A program made the translations under genes and the position numbers. 64,000 nt of DNA from Actinoplanes palleronii. Its GTDB lineage: Bacteria > Actinomycetota > Actinomycetes > Mycobacteriales > Micromonosporaceae. The notes beneath the pieces were generated by a model, which saw nothing but the letters and a program-made list of their open reading frames with translations, did not search any database and had not been told where the DNA came from. Shown here piece after piece: positions 43,044 through 52,232 of the stretch (position 1 is its first letter; every line of letters starts with the position of its first letter). The stretch lies in contig NZ_BOMS01000102.1 of assembly GCF_016862315.1 (NCBI RefSeq), forward strand, positions 55,449 to 119,448. Reading direction: 5' to 3'.

Positions 43044-43724
43044 ATGTTGATCAACCCGGATGCTCCTGCCGACAAGCCGGAGACCGAGCAGATGAAGGTC
43101 ATTCACCGGGCGATGAGCCGTGAGTTCGCGCTGTTCCCCGCGCTGGTCGCGGCGGTGCCGGCCGGGGACGTGGGCCGGGCGCGGGTGGTGGGCGGCCACG
43201 TCACGCTGGTCCTCGGCATGCTGCACGAGCATCACGAGGCCGAGGACGAGTTGCTCTGGCCGCTGCTGCGCGAACGGGTGCCGCTGGAGAAGGACCTGAT
43301 CGACACCATGGCGGTGCAGCACCACGCCATCGCGGACGCGGTCGGCGCGGTCGGGGCCGTGCTGCCCCGGTGGACTGCGACGGCCGGCGAGGCGGAACGG
43401 GACCGGCTGGCGGCCGGGCTGCGGCAGCTCGAGGAGGCGCTGACCGAGCACCTCGGGCTCGAGGAGTCCGCGGTGCTGCCACTGATCCACGACCACCTCA
43501 CGGTGCCGGAGTGGCTGGCCCCGCAGAAACACGCCATGGCACACGGCCCGAGCGGCCTGGTGGACAAGCTGCTGCTCGCCGGGGTGGTGCTGGAGGACGC
43601 CGGGCCGCGGGAGCGGGCCTGGTTCCTGGCCGGGATGCCTCCGCCGGCCCGGGTGCTGTGGCGGTGGTTCGGCGTTCGGCGCTATGCGGCGCGGGTCCGG
43701 GCGGTCCGGGCGGTCCGGGGCTGA
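43044..43724 (+). CDS. Hemerythrin HHE-domain protein
   Basis: 226 residues. Histidine and glutamate ligands of a diiron site appear in order: a first His region at IHRAMSREF, LHEHHEAEDELLWP, AVQHHAIADAV and EHLGLEESAV. HHE proteins bind oxygen, NO or iron and serve in stress protection. The C-terminal third (from about 150) is a helical extension with an Arg-rich end. TACTCT (43032-43037) is six bases before ATG 43044, so the mRNA is probably leaderless; a lower start at ATG 43092 is possible. The stop is followed by a gene-free 392-bp gap. Confidence 0.88.
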   Translation: MLINPDAPADKPETEQMKVIHRAMSREFALFPALVAAVPAGDVGRARVVGGHVTLVLGMLHEHHEAEDELLWPLLRERVPLEKDLIDTMAVQHHAIADAVGAVGAVLPRWTATAGEAERDRLAAGLRQLEEALTEHLGLEESAVLPLIHDHLTVPEWLAPQKHAMAHGPSGLVDKLLLAGVVLEDAGPRERAWFLAGMPPPARVLWRWFGVRRYAARVRAVRAVRG

Positions 43725-43864
43725 GCCGGGGGCGCTCGGCTTTCCGCCGGCGGTGGTCTGTTCTCGGATGCGCGCGTTCTGGGCTGCGGTCTTGCGGTGG
43801 CTTGGGGAGCTTTCTTGTCCCGCGGGTTGTCCTCGACCCGCGCGGTCCGCGCGGTCTGTTCAGC

Positions 43865-44038
43865 GGTGGGGACATGGTTGTCGGTCGAGACATGTTTGCC
43901 GGTGGTGACATGTTCTCGGTGGTGACGTGTTTGCCGGTGGTGACATGTTCTCGGTGGTGACGTGTTTGCCGGTGGTGACATGTTCTCGGTCGGGACATGT
44001 TGCCGGTGGTGACATGTTTGTCGGTCGGGACATGATTC
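43865..44038. repeat. Ten-unit ~17-bp array with ACATGT core
   Basis: Ten units of 16-18 bp, alternately GGTGGTGACATGTTCTC and GGTGGTGACGTGTTTGCC with some GGTCGGGACATG variants. Seven units carry ATGTT or ACATGT, a short palindrome. It lies between the convergent hemerythrin and TetR genes. It is not CRISPR: there are no unique spacers. In the surrounding gap (43725-44116) I see no gene. Confidence 0.9.
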
Positions 44039-44116
44039 GGGCGGGGTCTGCTCTCGCCTGCGGTTTGTCCTCGGCCGCGGTTTGTCCTCGGTCGGGGTCT
44101 GCTCCCGGCTGCGGGT

Positions 44117-44722
44117 CTAGGTGAGCAGGGCGCCGGCGGCCTGGGTGGCGAGCCAGGCGGCGGCCTCCGGCTCGGGCCAGCCGAACTCGCTCACCGTGGT
44201 CCACGCCGACGTGCCGAAATAGAACCAGAGGACCTGCTCGGTGCGCTGCGCGTCCCCGTCGACGGCGCCGATCGTGACCAGGTGAGCGGCGATCCGGCTC
44301 AGGCGTTCCCGGTACCGCCGCACCGACAGCTCGGCGGCGCCGGCCACCGCGGGATCGGCGGTCGCGTTCTCCAGCAGCACCCGGATCAACGTCTCCTGGC
44401 GGCGCATCACCACGCCGGTGCTTTCGGCCAGCCGCTCCAGGATGCGCCGCCCGTCGGACAGGGCGAGGATCTCGGCGAGCGTCGCCTCGATCACGTCGTC
44501 CGAGGTGGCGGCCCGGGTCAGCTCCGCGATCAGAGCGGCCTTGCCGCCGACGCTGGTGTACACCGTGTTCACCGCGACCCCGGCCCGGGCGGCCACCGCC
44601 GGGATGGTCGTCCGGGCGTACCCCTGCTCGGTGAACAGCTCCTGTGCAGCGCGCAGGACCGCGGCGTGCGTCTCCCGCGCCGACCTGGCCCGCAGCTCTG
44701 AGGTATAGGTCCGCTTGGTCAC
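44117..44722 (-). CDS. TetR-family transcriptional regulator
   Basis: 201 residues. The N-terminal helix-turn-helix is clear (ELFTEQGYARTTIPAVAARAGVAVNTVYTSVGGKAALIAEL), followed by a helical ligand domain with WFYFGTSAW near 175. I choose GTG 44722 (VTKRTYTSELRARS) because TACCAT (44730-44735) lies seven bases before it; a GTG at 44740 would add six residues. It is divergent from the MshEN-glycosyltransferase operon 56 bp away and could repress it. Confidence 0.9.
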   Translation of the reverse strand: MTKRTYTSELRARSARETHAAVLRAAQELFTEQGYARTTIPAVAARAGVAVNTVYTSVGGKAALIAELTRAATSDDVIEATLAEILALSDGRRILERLAESTGVVMRRQETLIRVLLENATADPAVAGAAELSVRRYRERLSRIAAHLVTIGAVDGDAQRTEQVLWFYFGTSAWTTVSEFGWPEPEAAAWLATQAAGALLT

Positions 44723-44778
44723 CCGACTGATGGTAGGCACCGGCTCAGGAACGGCGATCAGCGGCCGATCTCCCTGAT

Positions 44779-46653
44779 GTGACGGGCCCGGCGACCCTCG
44801 GCGACATGCTGGTCGCCCGTGAACTGGTCACCCCGGAACAGATGGCCGACGCGCTGCGCGAGCAGGAGGCGACCGGTTCCCGGCTCGGCGCCATCCTGAT
44901 CACCAGTGGTGCGGTCCGCCGGCTCGACCTGTACGAGTTGCTCGCCCGGCAGTGGGGCCTGCCGTTCCTCGACCTGACGAACGTGGAACTGGCCGCGGAC
45001 CTGCTCGACGAGCACGACCCGACCGACCTTGTCCGGGCAGGCTGGGTCCCGGTGCGGCGCGAACCCGACGGCAGTGTGCTGGTGGCGACCGCCGAACGGC
45101 CGTCGGACGCGCGCGCCCAGATGATCCAGGCGGCCGTGGGCGGGACGATCACCCAGGTGGTCACCACCGACTGGGACATCGACCAGGCGGTGCACCGGTC
45201 GTACCGGGAAAGGCTCGTCGACGACGCGACAATGGGGCTGTGGCGACGGTCCGCGGCCCAGTCGGCGCGGCAGGTGCTCTATCCCCGGCAGGCCTGGTCC
45301 CTCGGCGTCCTGCTGACCCTCCTGGTGCTCAGCCTGGTGCTGGCGCCGCGCGTCACCCTCACCGCCATCTCCATGGCCATCAGTGTGTTCTTCCTGGTCA
45401 GCGTCATGTTCAAGTTCGTTGTCTGCTTGCGTGGCGCGAAATACGACAAGGAGGAGGCGATCACGGCCGAGGAGGTGGCCGCGCTGGGTGACCACGACCT
45501 GCCGATCTACACGGTGCTGGTGCCGGTCTACCGGGAGGCGAACGTGATCGGCGACCTGCTGCACAACCTCGGCGACCTGGACTATCCGCGGGACCGGCTG
45601 GAGATCCTGCTGCTGATGGAGGAGGACGACGTCGAGACGATCGCCGCCGCCCGGGCCGCTAAACCACCCCCGACCGTACGATTCGTGATCGTCCCGGACC
45701 AGTTGCCGAAGACCAAGCCGAAAGCCTGCAACGTGGGCCTGTTCTTCGCCCGCGGCGAGTACGTGGTGATCTACGACGCCGAGGACCGCCCCGAACCGGA
45801 CCAGCTGAAGAAGGCCGTGGTGGCATTCCGGCGCACCGGCCCGGAAACCGCCTGCATCCAGGCTGCCCTGAACTACTGGAACGTCGATGACAACACCCTG
45901 ACCAGGATGTTCACCCTGGAGTACTCGTTCTGGTTCGACTACATGCTGCCCGGCCTGGACGACCTGAACCTGCCGATCCCGCTCGGTGGCACCTCCAACC
46001 ACTTCCGGGTGCAGGCGCTGCGGACCCTCGGCGGCTGGGACCCGTTCAACGTCACCGAGGATGCCGACCTGGGCATCCGCGCGTCGGTGCTGGGCTACCG
46101 GGTCGGGGTGATCAACAGTACGACGTTCGAGGAGGCGAACCGGGCGGTCGGCAACTGGATCCGGCAGCGCTCCCGGTGGATCAAGGGATACATGCAGACG
46201 CTGCTTGTGCACCTGCGCCAGCCGGGCACGATCGTGCGTGGCGCCGGGTTGAAACAGAGCCTGTCGTTCATTCTGCTGATCGGCGGGACCCCGGCGTCGT
46301 TCCTGCTCACCCCACCCCTCTACGTCATCTTCGGCATATCGCTGATCGCGCCGGAACTGCCGATCGGGCAGTTCTTCCCGGACTGGGTGATGTTCTTCGG
46401 GGTGTTCAACCTGCTGGTCGGCAACACGGCCATGGTGTATCTGGCGATGATGGGCGCGTTCCGCCGCCGGCGTTACGGGTTGATGCTCTGGGCGCTGCTG
46501 AACCCTTTCTACTGGCTGTTGCACGCGATCGCCGCCTACAAGGGGCTGTGGCAGCTGATCACCAAGCCGCATTACTGGGAGAAGACCACCCATGGCCTCA
46601 GCGTCGCCCCTGGTCGAACACCGGTCGGCGAGCCCGCGAGCCCGGCCGGCTGA
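44779..46653 (+). CDS. Glycosyltransferase 2 with N-terminal MshEN domain
   Basis: 624 residues. Residues 6-29 and 35-58 are two 24-residue MshEN motifs, the second complete (R35-L36-G37 ... G44 ... L51 ... Q58), the first with T6 in place of Arg. MshEN (T2SSE_N) domains bind c-di-GMP. Two membrane helices (about 175-210) precede a GT2 catalytic domain with YDAEDRPEP, TEDADLG and QRSRWIKG, as in processive beta-glycosyltransferases, and further helices end the protein. XagB-type exopolysaccharide enzymes have the same fusion. Polymer synthesis at the membrane under c-di-GMP control is the inference. The downstream gene overlaps by 62 bp. Confidence 0.9.
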   Translation: MTGPATLGDMLVARELVTPEQMADALREQEATGSRLGAILITSGAVRRLDLYELLARQWGLPFLDLTNVELAADLLDEHDPTDLVRAGWVPVRREPDGSVLVATAERPSDARAQMIQAAVGGTITQVVTTDWDIDQAVHRSYRERLVDDATMGLWRRSAAQSARQVLYPRQAWSLGVLLTLLVLSLVLAPRVTLTAISMAISVFFLVSVMFKFVVCLRGAKYDKEEAITAEEVAALGDHDLPIYTVLVPVYREANVIGDLLHNLGDLDYPRDRLEILLLMEEDDVETIAAARAAKPPPTVRFVIVPDQLPKTKPKACNVGLFFARGEYVVIYDAEDRPEPDQLKKAVVAFRRTGPETACIQAALNYWNVDDNTLTRMFTLEYSFWFDYMLPGLDDLNLPIPLGGTSNHFRVQALRTLGGWDPFNVTEDADLGIRASVLGYRVGVINSTTFEEANRAVGNWIRQRSRWIKGYMQTLLVHLRQPGTIVRGAGLKQSLSFILLIGGTPASFLLTPPLYVIFGISLIAPELPIGQFFPDWVMFFGVFNLLVGNTAMVYLAMMGAFRRRRYGLMLWALLNPFYWLLHAIAAYKGLWQLITKPHYWEKTTHGLSVAPGRTPVGEPASPAG

Positions 46654-47569
46654 CGGCACCGACCGCTGGCGGTGGCTGCGAGCGCTGCTGATCCTGCCCC
46701 TCTCCCTGCTGCTGATCACGCAGGCCCGCCGGCAGGGCGTGGTCAGCCCGCTGCTCGATCGCCTCGACCCGCGCCTGGTCGAGGCGCTCACCGCGCTGGC
46801 CACCGGCATGTTCTGCCACGTGCTCGCCGGTCGGCTGCATCGGCACGGCATACCGCGCCTGGCCGCCCCGTTCGTGGTCGCCGGCCCCGGCCTGGCTGTG
46901 TGCGCCGCGGCCCCGGTCGCCGCCGCTGACCTTCCCGCCGTGATCGGTCTGGTCCTCGTGATCATCGCGCTCGGCGGCTACCTGCGCTTCGTCATCGACG
47001 GTCAGACCCTGGGCGGCTTCGTCGCCGGCACCACCCTGGCCGCCGCCGCGGTCTGCGACCTGGTCACGCTCGGCTACATGGCGGCGTTCGCGGCCGCGGT
47101 GCCGTTCGTGGCCGGTGCGTGGGCCCGCCAGGTCCGGGCGACGACGGCGATCCTGGCGGTGCTCGCGTTCCCGAGCGTCGCGGTTTATCTCGGCTGGCTT
47201 TATGTCCGGTGGCGGTTCGCCGGCACTGCCTTCGGTGGGCCGTCCCACCCGGGACCGGCGGAGGCGGTGGACCTGGCCCGCGGTGCGGTTACGGTGCTCT
47301 CGGCCCTAGGTCATTGCCTGATGTACGTGGTGATCGGCGTCGCCGTGGGAGTGCGGCGGCGGAGCGCGCTGCCCGCCTATCTCCTGCCGGTGGTGGTTCT
47401 GGTCGCACTGGTGGCGGTAGGGGTACCACAGTCGGCCCTGGTGGTGAACCTGTTCCTGACCGCGGTGGCGGTGACCGCGATCCGCGCCCCGCTGAGCCGC
47501 CGGGAGTGGGCGGGACTGACCGCGCTGGCGGCGGGCCAGGTGGTGCTGACCTTGACCTGGAGCCCATGA
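46592..47569 (+). CDS. Polytopic membrane protein coupled to the glycosyltransferase
   Basis: 325 residues with about ten hydrophobic helices and short loops, starting at ATG 46592 inside the last 62 bp of the glycosyltransferase gene, so translation is coupled. I do not recognise a family; it resembles small integral proteins that accompany polysaccharide synthases. Two halves show similar helix patterns. A role as polymer export or assembly partner is inference from position. Confidence 0.75.
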   Translation: MASASPLVEHRSASPRARPADGTDRWRWLRALLILPLSLLLITQARRQGVVSPLLDRLDPRLVEALTALATGMFCHVLAGRLHRHGIPRLAAPFVVAGPGLAVCAAAPVAAADLPAVIGLVLVIIALGGYLRFVIDGQTLGGFVAGTTLAAAAVCDLVTLGYMAAFAAAVPFVAGAWARQVRATTAILAVLAFPSVAVYLGWLYVRWRFAGTAFGGPSHPGPAEAVDLARGAVTVLSALGHCLMYVVIGVAVGVRRRSALPAYLLPVVVLVALVAVGVPQSALVVNLFLTAVAVTAIRAPLSRREWAGLTALAAGQVVLTLTWSP

Positions 47570-47656
47570 TCCAGGGCAGGCCTCGCCCCGTTCGGCCTCT
47601 TGCTTTCGTCGTGCGCCGCTTCGTTATCACACTGTGTAGTTGTCAGGGTGTCGCGG

Positions 47657-48595
47657 TCAGACGTGTGTGGTCAGCGGCCCTCCGTGGTAGGTGACCGCGT
47701 CGCTGAACGCCGCGATCAGATCCAGTTCCGTGCCGTGGTGATCGGCGTAGTAACGGTGCAGGTTGAGCACGACCCGTTCGGCGTCCGCCCAGCCCGCGAA
47801 CTCGCCCAGGTCCACCGCGCGGGCGGCGTCCAGCGCGGACCGGCCCCGCGTGATCCCGTCCGCCCCGGCCTGCAGGACCAGGCGGTAGTAGCGGCGGTGC
47901 TCGTCCAGCACCCGGCCGATGTCGTCACCGGTCAGGACCGGGCCGTGCCCGGGGACCAACACCTCCGGACCGAACCCGGCCAGCCAGTCGATCGCGGCCA
48001 GCGCACCCGGCACGGACCCCATGAAGACCAGCGGGGTCAGCCCGGAGAAGACCAGGTCGCCGGTGAACAGCACCCGCTCGTGCGGCACCCAGGCAATCAG
48101 ATCCCCGGTGGTGTGCGCCGGTCCGCCCGGATGCCGCAGCTCCACCCGCCGGTCGCCCAGATGCACGGTGAGCGCGTCATCGACCGTCACATCCGGCAGC
48201 CGCCGCTCGACGTCACCCCAGTCCGGCACCGGACTCCAGAACGGCGGGCACCCGTCGATGATCGGATCGACACGCAGCCCCTCCCGCATCTTCTCTTGCC
48301 CGATCAGCACCGTCGTGCCCGGCAGCAGACTGTTCCCATACGTATGGTCACCGTGCTGATGGGTGTTGACCGCGAGCTTCGGGGTCATCCCGGTGGCCTC
48401 GCCCAGCGCCTCCAGGAAGCGCCGCGCTCGCGTGGCCGTCGCACACGTGTCGATCACGAGCTGAGCCGTGCCGATGGTGACCGCGCCGGCGTTGTTCAGC
48501 CACCACGATCCGTCCGGCTGCACCCAGGCGTGAACCCCGGGCCGCACCTCGACCAACTCTGCCTGTCCCTTCGCGAATACCGTCATATCGCTCAT
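47657..48595 (-). CDS. MBL-fold metallo-hydrolase
   Basis: 312 residues. The zinc site is H79, H81, D83 and H84 (NTHQHGDH), with GGPAHTTGD, FTGDLVF and LVPGHGPV supplying the other ligands. The fold matches the QuiA/SoxH-like hydrolases rather than beta-lactamases; no signal peptide. ATG 48595 is preceded by TAACCT (48603-48608) seven bases upstream, suggesting a leaderless message. It is convergent with the membrane protein gene. Substrate unknown. Confidence 0.9.
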   Translation of the reverse strand: MSDMTVFAKGQAELVEVRPGVHAWVQPDGSWWLNNAGAVTIGTAQLVIDTCATATRARRFLEALGEATGMTPKLAVNTHQHGDHTYGNSLLPGTTVLIGQEKMREGLRVDPIIDGCPPFWSPVPDWGDVERRLPDVTVDDALTVHLGDRRVELRHPGGPAHTTGDLIAWVPHERVLFTGDLVFSGLTPLVFMGSVPGALAAIDWLAGFGPEVLVPGHGPVLTGDDIGRVLDEHRRYYRLVLQAGADGITRGRSALDAARAVDLGEFAGWADAERVVLNLHRYYADHHGTELDLIAAFSDAVTYHGGPLTTHV

Positions 48596-48852
48596 CCCCG
48601 TGAGGTTAGTGCCGGCCGCTGCCGGCTTCTGGCACCCCGCCGACAGCTTCTCCCGCCGGTGGTTCGTCTTCTGTGACACCCAGCCATCGCTTCCCGACCG
48701 GGTTTCCGGGTCCTCCTTTTTCTCGGTGGTCGCTCCCTGGCGGTGTCTGGTCGACGGCTTCCGCTGGTGGCAGGCCTCTGTGGAACCCGCCATCTCCTGC
48801 CGTTGGCCGGGCCTCCTGCGGTGCGGCGGCCTCCTTTCTTGTCGGCGGTTGG

Positions 48853-51330
48853 TCACAGGTCCGCCTCCGGTGGCCGGAGTGCGCCGGCCCGCAGCATGCG
48901 CCCGGTGGGGAGGGCACTCGCTGCCAGCGCGAGCAGCAGGCACAGCCCGACCACCGCACCGATGACCGGCCACGGCACCACCAGCGGGACCGCGGCGCCG
49001 ACCTGCTCGCTCAGCCCGGCGCGGATCGCGAGCAGCGCGCCGAGGGCGACCAGCCCGCCGAGCAGCGTCCCGATCAGGACCACCAGCGTCGACTCCGCCG
49101 CGACGTAGCCGGAGACCTGCCGCCGAGTCGCCCCGGCCAGCCGGACCGTCCGCAGGTCGGACGCACGTCCCTGAGCCGCCATCAACAGCGTGTTGGCTAC
49201 CGCGATCGCCCCATAACCCGCCGACACTCCGATCAGCATCAGCGTGAACAGCCAGACCAGACGATCCTCGGCGCTGTCGGCCTCGGCCGCCCATGTCGCC
49301 ACGTCGATCACTCGCGCTCCTGCACTGGCCGGTGCTGCATCGGCCGCTCCGGCATCGGTCGGTGCTGCGCCGGACGTTCCGGCACTGGCCGGTCCTGCAT
49401 TGGCGAGACCATTCGCCGGGTGGCCATCGGTCAGGTGGACCGCTGAGGTCAACGCGGACGGGTCGTGCAGGCGGACCGTCGCATCGGACAGCAGGAGATC
49501 GGCACGGATGGAGCCGTCGGCGACCACACCGACCACTCGCAGCGCGATCAGCCGCCCATCCGCGAAGGTCAGCGGATACGTCGCACCCACCCCGGTGTGC
49601 GCCGACTCCGTGACCACCACGGCGCCCGGCCCGCGGAGACCGTCCAGCGCACCGGCGGTCAGCCGTGTGCCCTGAGCAGCCTGGCCGAAGGTGGCCGGGT
49701 CGATACCGAGTCCGCTCAACGCTCGAAGGTCCGGGGTGAACACCGTCGTCGGCAGGATCGCGGCGCCGGCCACAGTGGCCACCGCGGCATCCGACAGGCC
49801 CGGGGTGTCGTCCGGCACCAGTACCCGCCCACCGGTGACATCCGCAGCGCGGCCCGCCGCGTACGCCGCGGTCGAGGTGCGCACCATGCCGGCGACGAGC
49901 ACGGCGAACGCCACGGTCAGCAGCACCGGGGCGGCGGTGGAAGCGGTACGCCGAGTGGCCGACCGCGCGCCCTGCCGTACCAGCAGGCCGATCGCTCCGC
50001 CGCCACGCCGCAGCGGGAGACGCCACAGAGCCACGATCGGCGGGATCACCGCTGGTGCGAGCACCACCATCCCGGTGACCAGAGCCATCGCGCTGAGCAG
50101 CGCGTCCGTCGCTCCGTCCTGCGGATCCGCCGAGCCGGCCGTTGCGATCGCGAGCACCACACCGGACGCGATCAGCGTTCCGCCGGTGATCCAGCGTGTC
50201 CGGCCCATCCGGCGTTGCTCGACGGCGGCCTCACGCAACGCCTCCAGCGGGCTGACCCGAGCCGCCCGGCGGGCCGCCGCCCAGGCCCCCGCCAGGGCGA
50301 CCAGTGGCCCCAGCAGGAGACCGGCCAGCAGCGGCAACGGGCTGTACCGCACCTCATACGTCGCCGGCTCGAACCCGGCGTCGATGAGGACCCGTCCGAG
50401 GGCCGGGGCCACGGCCGCGCCCGTCACGACGCCGAGGACCGCCCCGGCACTGCCGACCAGCAGCGCCTCGCCGTAGACCATCCGGCGTACCTGCCGTGAC
50501 GTCGCGCCGATTGCCCGGAGCAGGCCCAACTCGCGCCGACGCTGAGTCACGGTGAACGCGAACGTCGACGCGACGACGAACACCGTGACAAACCCGGCGA
50601 GCGCGGAGACCCCGGTGAGGACCTGCATGCCGATCCAGCGCGTGCGAGCCTCGCCCCGAGGCTCCAGTGCGCCTCGCTCGGCACCGGTCAGAACCGTCCC
50701 GCCGGCGCCGACCAGTTCGCGAGCATCGATCTCCACCGCGGCCGTGTCCGCGCCCGGTTCGAGGACCAGTCCGATCGCGGTCACTCCGGGCGCCAGCCGC
50801 GCGGCCACCTCGTCAGCCACCAGAAGTCCCGGCCGGTCCGACAACCCGGTCACCGTGTACGGCGTCGGGCCGGCCGCCGTCAGCAGCGTCACCGGGTCGC
50901 CGGGCCGGAATCCCAGTGCGCGGTCCACCACGACCTCACCCGGCCGACGTGGTGGCTCGCCGGACACCAGGTGCACACCGCCGAGCCGGACCGAGGCCCA
51001 GCCATATCCCTCGGTCGTGGAGCCGGAGGCCCGCCCGCCGATGATGACCTGACCGTAGAAGTGTCGATCCACGACCGCGGCACCGACGCCGGGGAGACCG
51101 GCGAGTCGCCCGCTCCACTCCTGGGCCTTCGCCTGAGACCAGGGGATCGTGGGTGGGAACGGGTCGGCGGGACTGTTGCTCACCGGAGCCTGGACGACGA
51201 CCGCCGCGCCGGCCAACCGGTCGGGAATCTTCGGCCTGCCCGCGACGAGCAGCAACAGGGCGACCGTGACCAGTGTTATGCCGATCATGACGGCGACCAG
51301 CGCTCCGGTCATGCGGCGCAGCCTCAGCAC
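48853..51330 (-). CDS. FtsX-type ABC transporter permease
   Basis: 825 residues with two FtsX/MacB permease units: four-helix blocks near residues 250-400 and 690-820, each with the typical VFVVASTFAFTVTQRRRELGLLRAIGAT or equivalent. A large extracellular domain lies between. One loop (about residues 650-680; 49310-49405) is low-complexity Ala/Gly/Pro-rich, built from a short repeated unit. GTG 51330 overlaps the ATPase stop (TGA at 51326-51324) by 7 bases. With the divergent two-component pair this forms a detoxification or envelope-stress module of the BceAB/MacB kind. Confidence 0.92.
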   Translation of the reverse strand: MLRLRRMTGALVAVMIGITLVTVALLLLVAGRPKIPDRLAGAAVVVQAPVSNSPADPFPPTIPWSQAKAQEWSGRLAGLPGVGAAVVDRHFYGQVIIGGRASGSTTEGYGWASVRLGGVHLVSGEPPRRPGEVVVDRALGFRPGDPVTLLTAAGPTPYTVTGLSDRPGLLVADEVAARLAPGVTAIGLVLEPGADTAAVEIDARELVGAGGTVLTGAERGALEPRGEARTRWIGMQVLTGVSALAGFVTVFVVASTFAFTVTQRRRELGLLRAIGATSRQVRRMVYGEALLVGSAGAVLGVVTGAAVAPALGRVLIDAGFEPATYEVRYSPLPLLAGLLLGPLVALAGAWAAARRAARVSPLEALREAAVEQRRMGRTRWITGGTLIASGVVLAIATAGSADPQDGATDALLSAMALVTGMVVLAPAVIPPIVALWRLPLRRGGGAIGLLVRQGARSATRRTASTAAPVLLTVAFAVLVAGMVRTSTAAYAAGRAADVTGGRVLVPDDTPGLSDAAVATVAGAAILPTTVFTPDLRALSGLGIDPATFGQAAQGTRLTAGALDGLRGPGAVVVTESAHTGVGATYPLTFADGRLIALRVVGVVADGSIRADLLLSDATVRLHDPSALTSAVHLTDGHPANGLANAGPASAGTSGAAPTDAGAADAAPASAGARVIDVATWAAEADSAEDRLVWLFTLMLIGVSAGYGAIAVANTLLMAAQGRASDLRTVRLAGATRRQVSGYVAAESTLVVLIGTLLGGLVALGALLAIRAGLSEQVGAAVPLVVPWPVIGAVVGLCLLLALAASALPTGRMLRAGALRPPEADL

Positions 51331-52064
51331 GGCTTCACCACCTGGTGAGTGGTGCGGGCCGCGATCGCTTCCGCGGTCAGCGGCACCCGGGCGTCGTCGG
51401 CGATCCGGCCGTCGGCGAGGAACACGATCCGGTCGGCACGGGCGGCGGCGACCGGATCGTGGGTCACCATCACCACCGTCTGCCGGTGCTCGTCGACCAG
51501 CGCCCGCAGCAGGTCGAGGATGTTCCGGGAGGTCACGCTGTCCAGCGCACCGGTCGGCTCGTCGGCGAACACCACCGCGGGCCGGCTGATCAGCGCGCGG
51601 GCGAGCGCCACCCGCTGCTGCTCGCCGCCGGAGAGCTCGCTCGGACGGTGCCGGCGGCGGCCGGCCAGCCCGACGGCGGTCAGCGCGGCGGCGACATCCG
51701 CGGCCGGCGGGCGTCGCCCGGCCAGCCGGGCCGGCAATGCTACGTTCTCCTCGGCGGTCAGTGACGACACGAGGTTGAACGCCTGGAACACGAACCCGAT
51801 CCGGTCGCGCCGCAGTCGCGTGACCTCGTCCTCGGTCAGCCCGTCGAGCACGACTCCGTCGATCGTGATCGAGCCGGTGACCGGGCGGTCGAGCCCGGCC
51901 GCACAGTGCAGCAGAGTCGACTTGCCCGACCCGGACGGCCCCATCACCGCCGAGAAGGTGCCACGCTCGAACGTCACCGAGACGCCGTCGAGCGCGACCA
52001 ACTGCCGGTCGCCGGTGCCGTAGGTGGCCCGGACATCTCTCAGCACAACCGTCTGCGTCGTCAT
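51324..52064 (-). CDS. ABC transporter ATPase (MacB/LolD type)
   Basis: 246 residues: Walker A GPSGSGKST near 42-50, signature LSGGEQQRVALARALI, Walker B VVFADEPTGALD and switch His in VTHD. This subclass powers FtsX-type permeases. ATG 52064 is chosen over an upstream in-frame ATG at 52118 because the shorter product aligns with family members. It is divergent from the kinase gene; the operator at 52165-52184 probably serves both directions. Confidence 0.94.
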   Translation of the reverse strand: MTTQTVVLRDVRATYGTGDRQLVALDGVSVTFERGTFSAVMGPSGSGKSTLLHCAAGLDRPVTGSITIDGVVLDGLTEDEVTRLRRDRIGFVFQAFNLVSSLTAEENVALPARLAGRRPPAADVAAALTAVGLAGRRRHRPSELSGGEQQRVALARALISRPAVVFADEPTGALDSVTSRNILDLLRALVDEHRQTVVMVTHDPVAAARADRIVFLADGRIADDARVPLTAEAIAARTTHQVVKPC

Positions 52065-52164
52065 GCCGAGAACGATGCCGGGCCGGGCCGGGGCCGCACA
52101 TCGGACCGGGATGGACACTTCACGTTCGGCCCACAGTGGTACGTGACGCCGGGAACGACCGGTT

Positions 52165-52184
52165 CGTCATCCCTGGGGATGACG
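52165..52184. promoter_or_regulatory. Palindrome CGTCATCCC-N2-GGGATGACG, likely operator
   Basis: A perfect inverted repeat with 9-bp arms lies 49-68 bases before the kinase start, between the divergent ABC and kinase genes. A NarL-type regulator dimer would bind such a site, so the neighbouring response regulator may activate its own operon and the transporter. Confidence 0.6.
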
Positions 52185-52232
52185 GCTCCCAGGCCGACGC
52201 GTCCATCGATCCCACCGATTACCGTTCTGCGC

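Noticed and set aside
43684..44204. Peptide-like repeats (HVTTGKHVTTENMSPPA) in the array after the hemerythrin gene
   Set aside because: They arise from the 17-bp minisatellite; no start, no ribosome binding site, and the frame shifts between units of 16, 17 and 18 bp.
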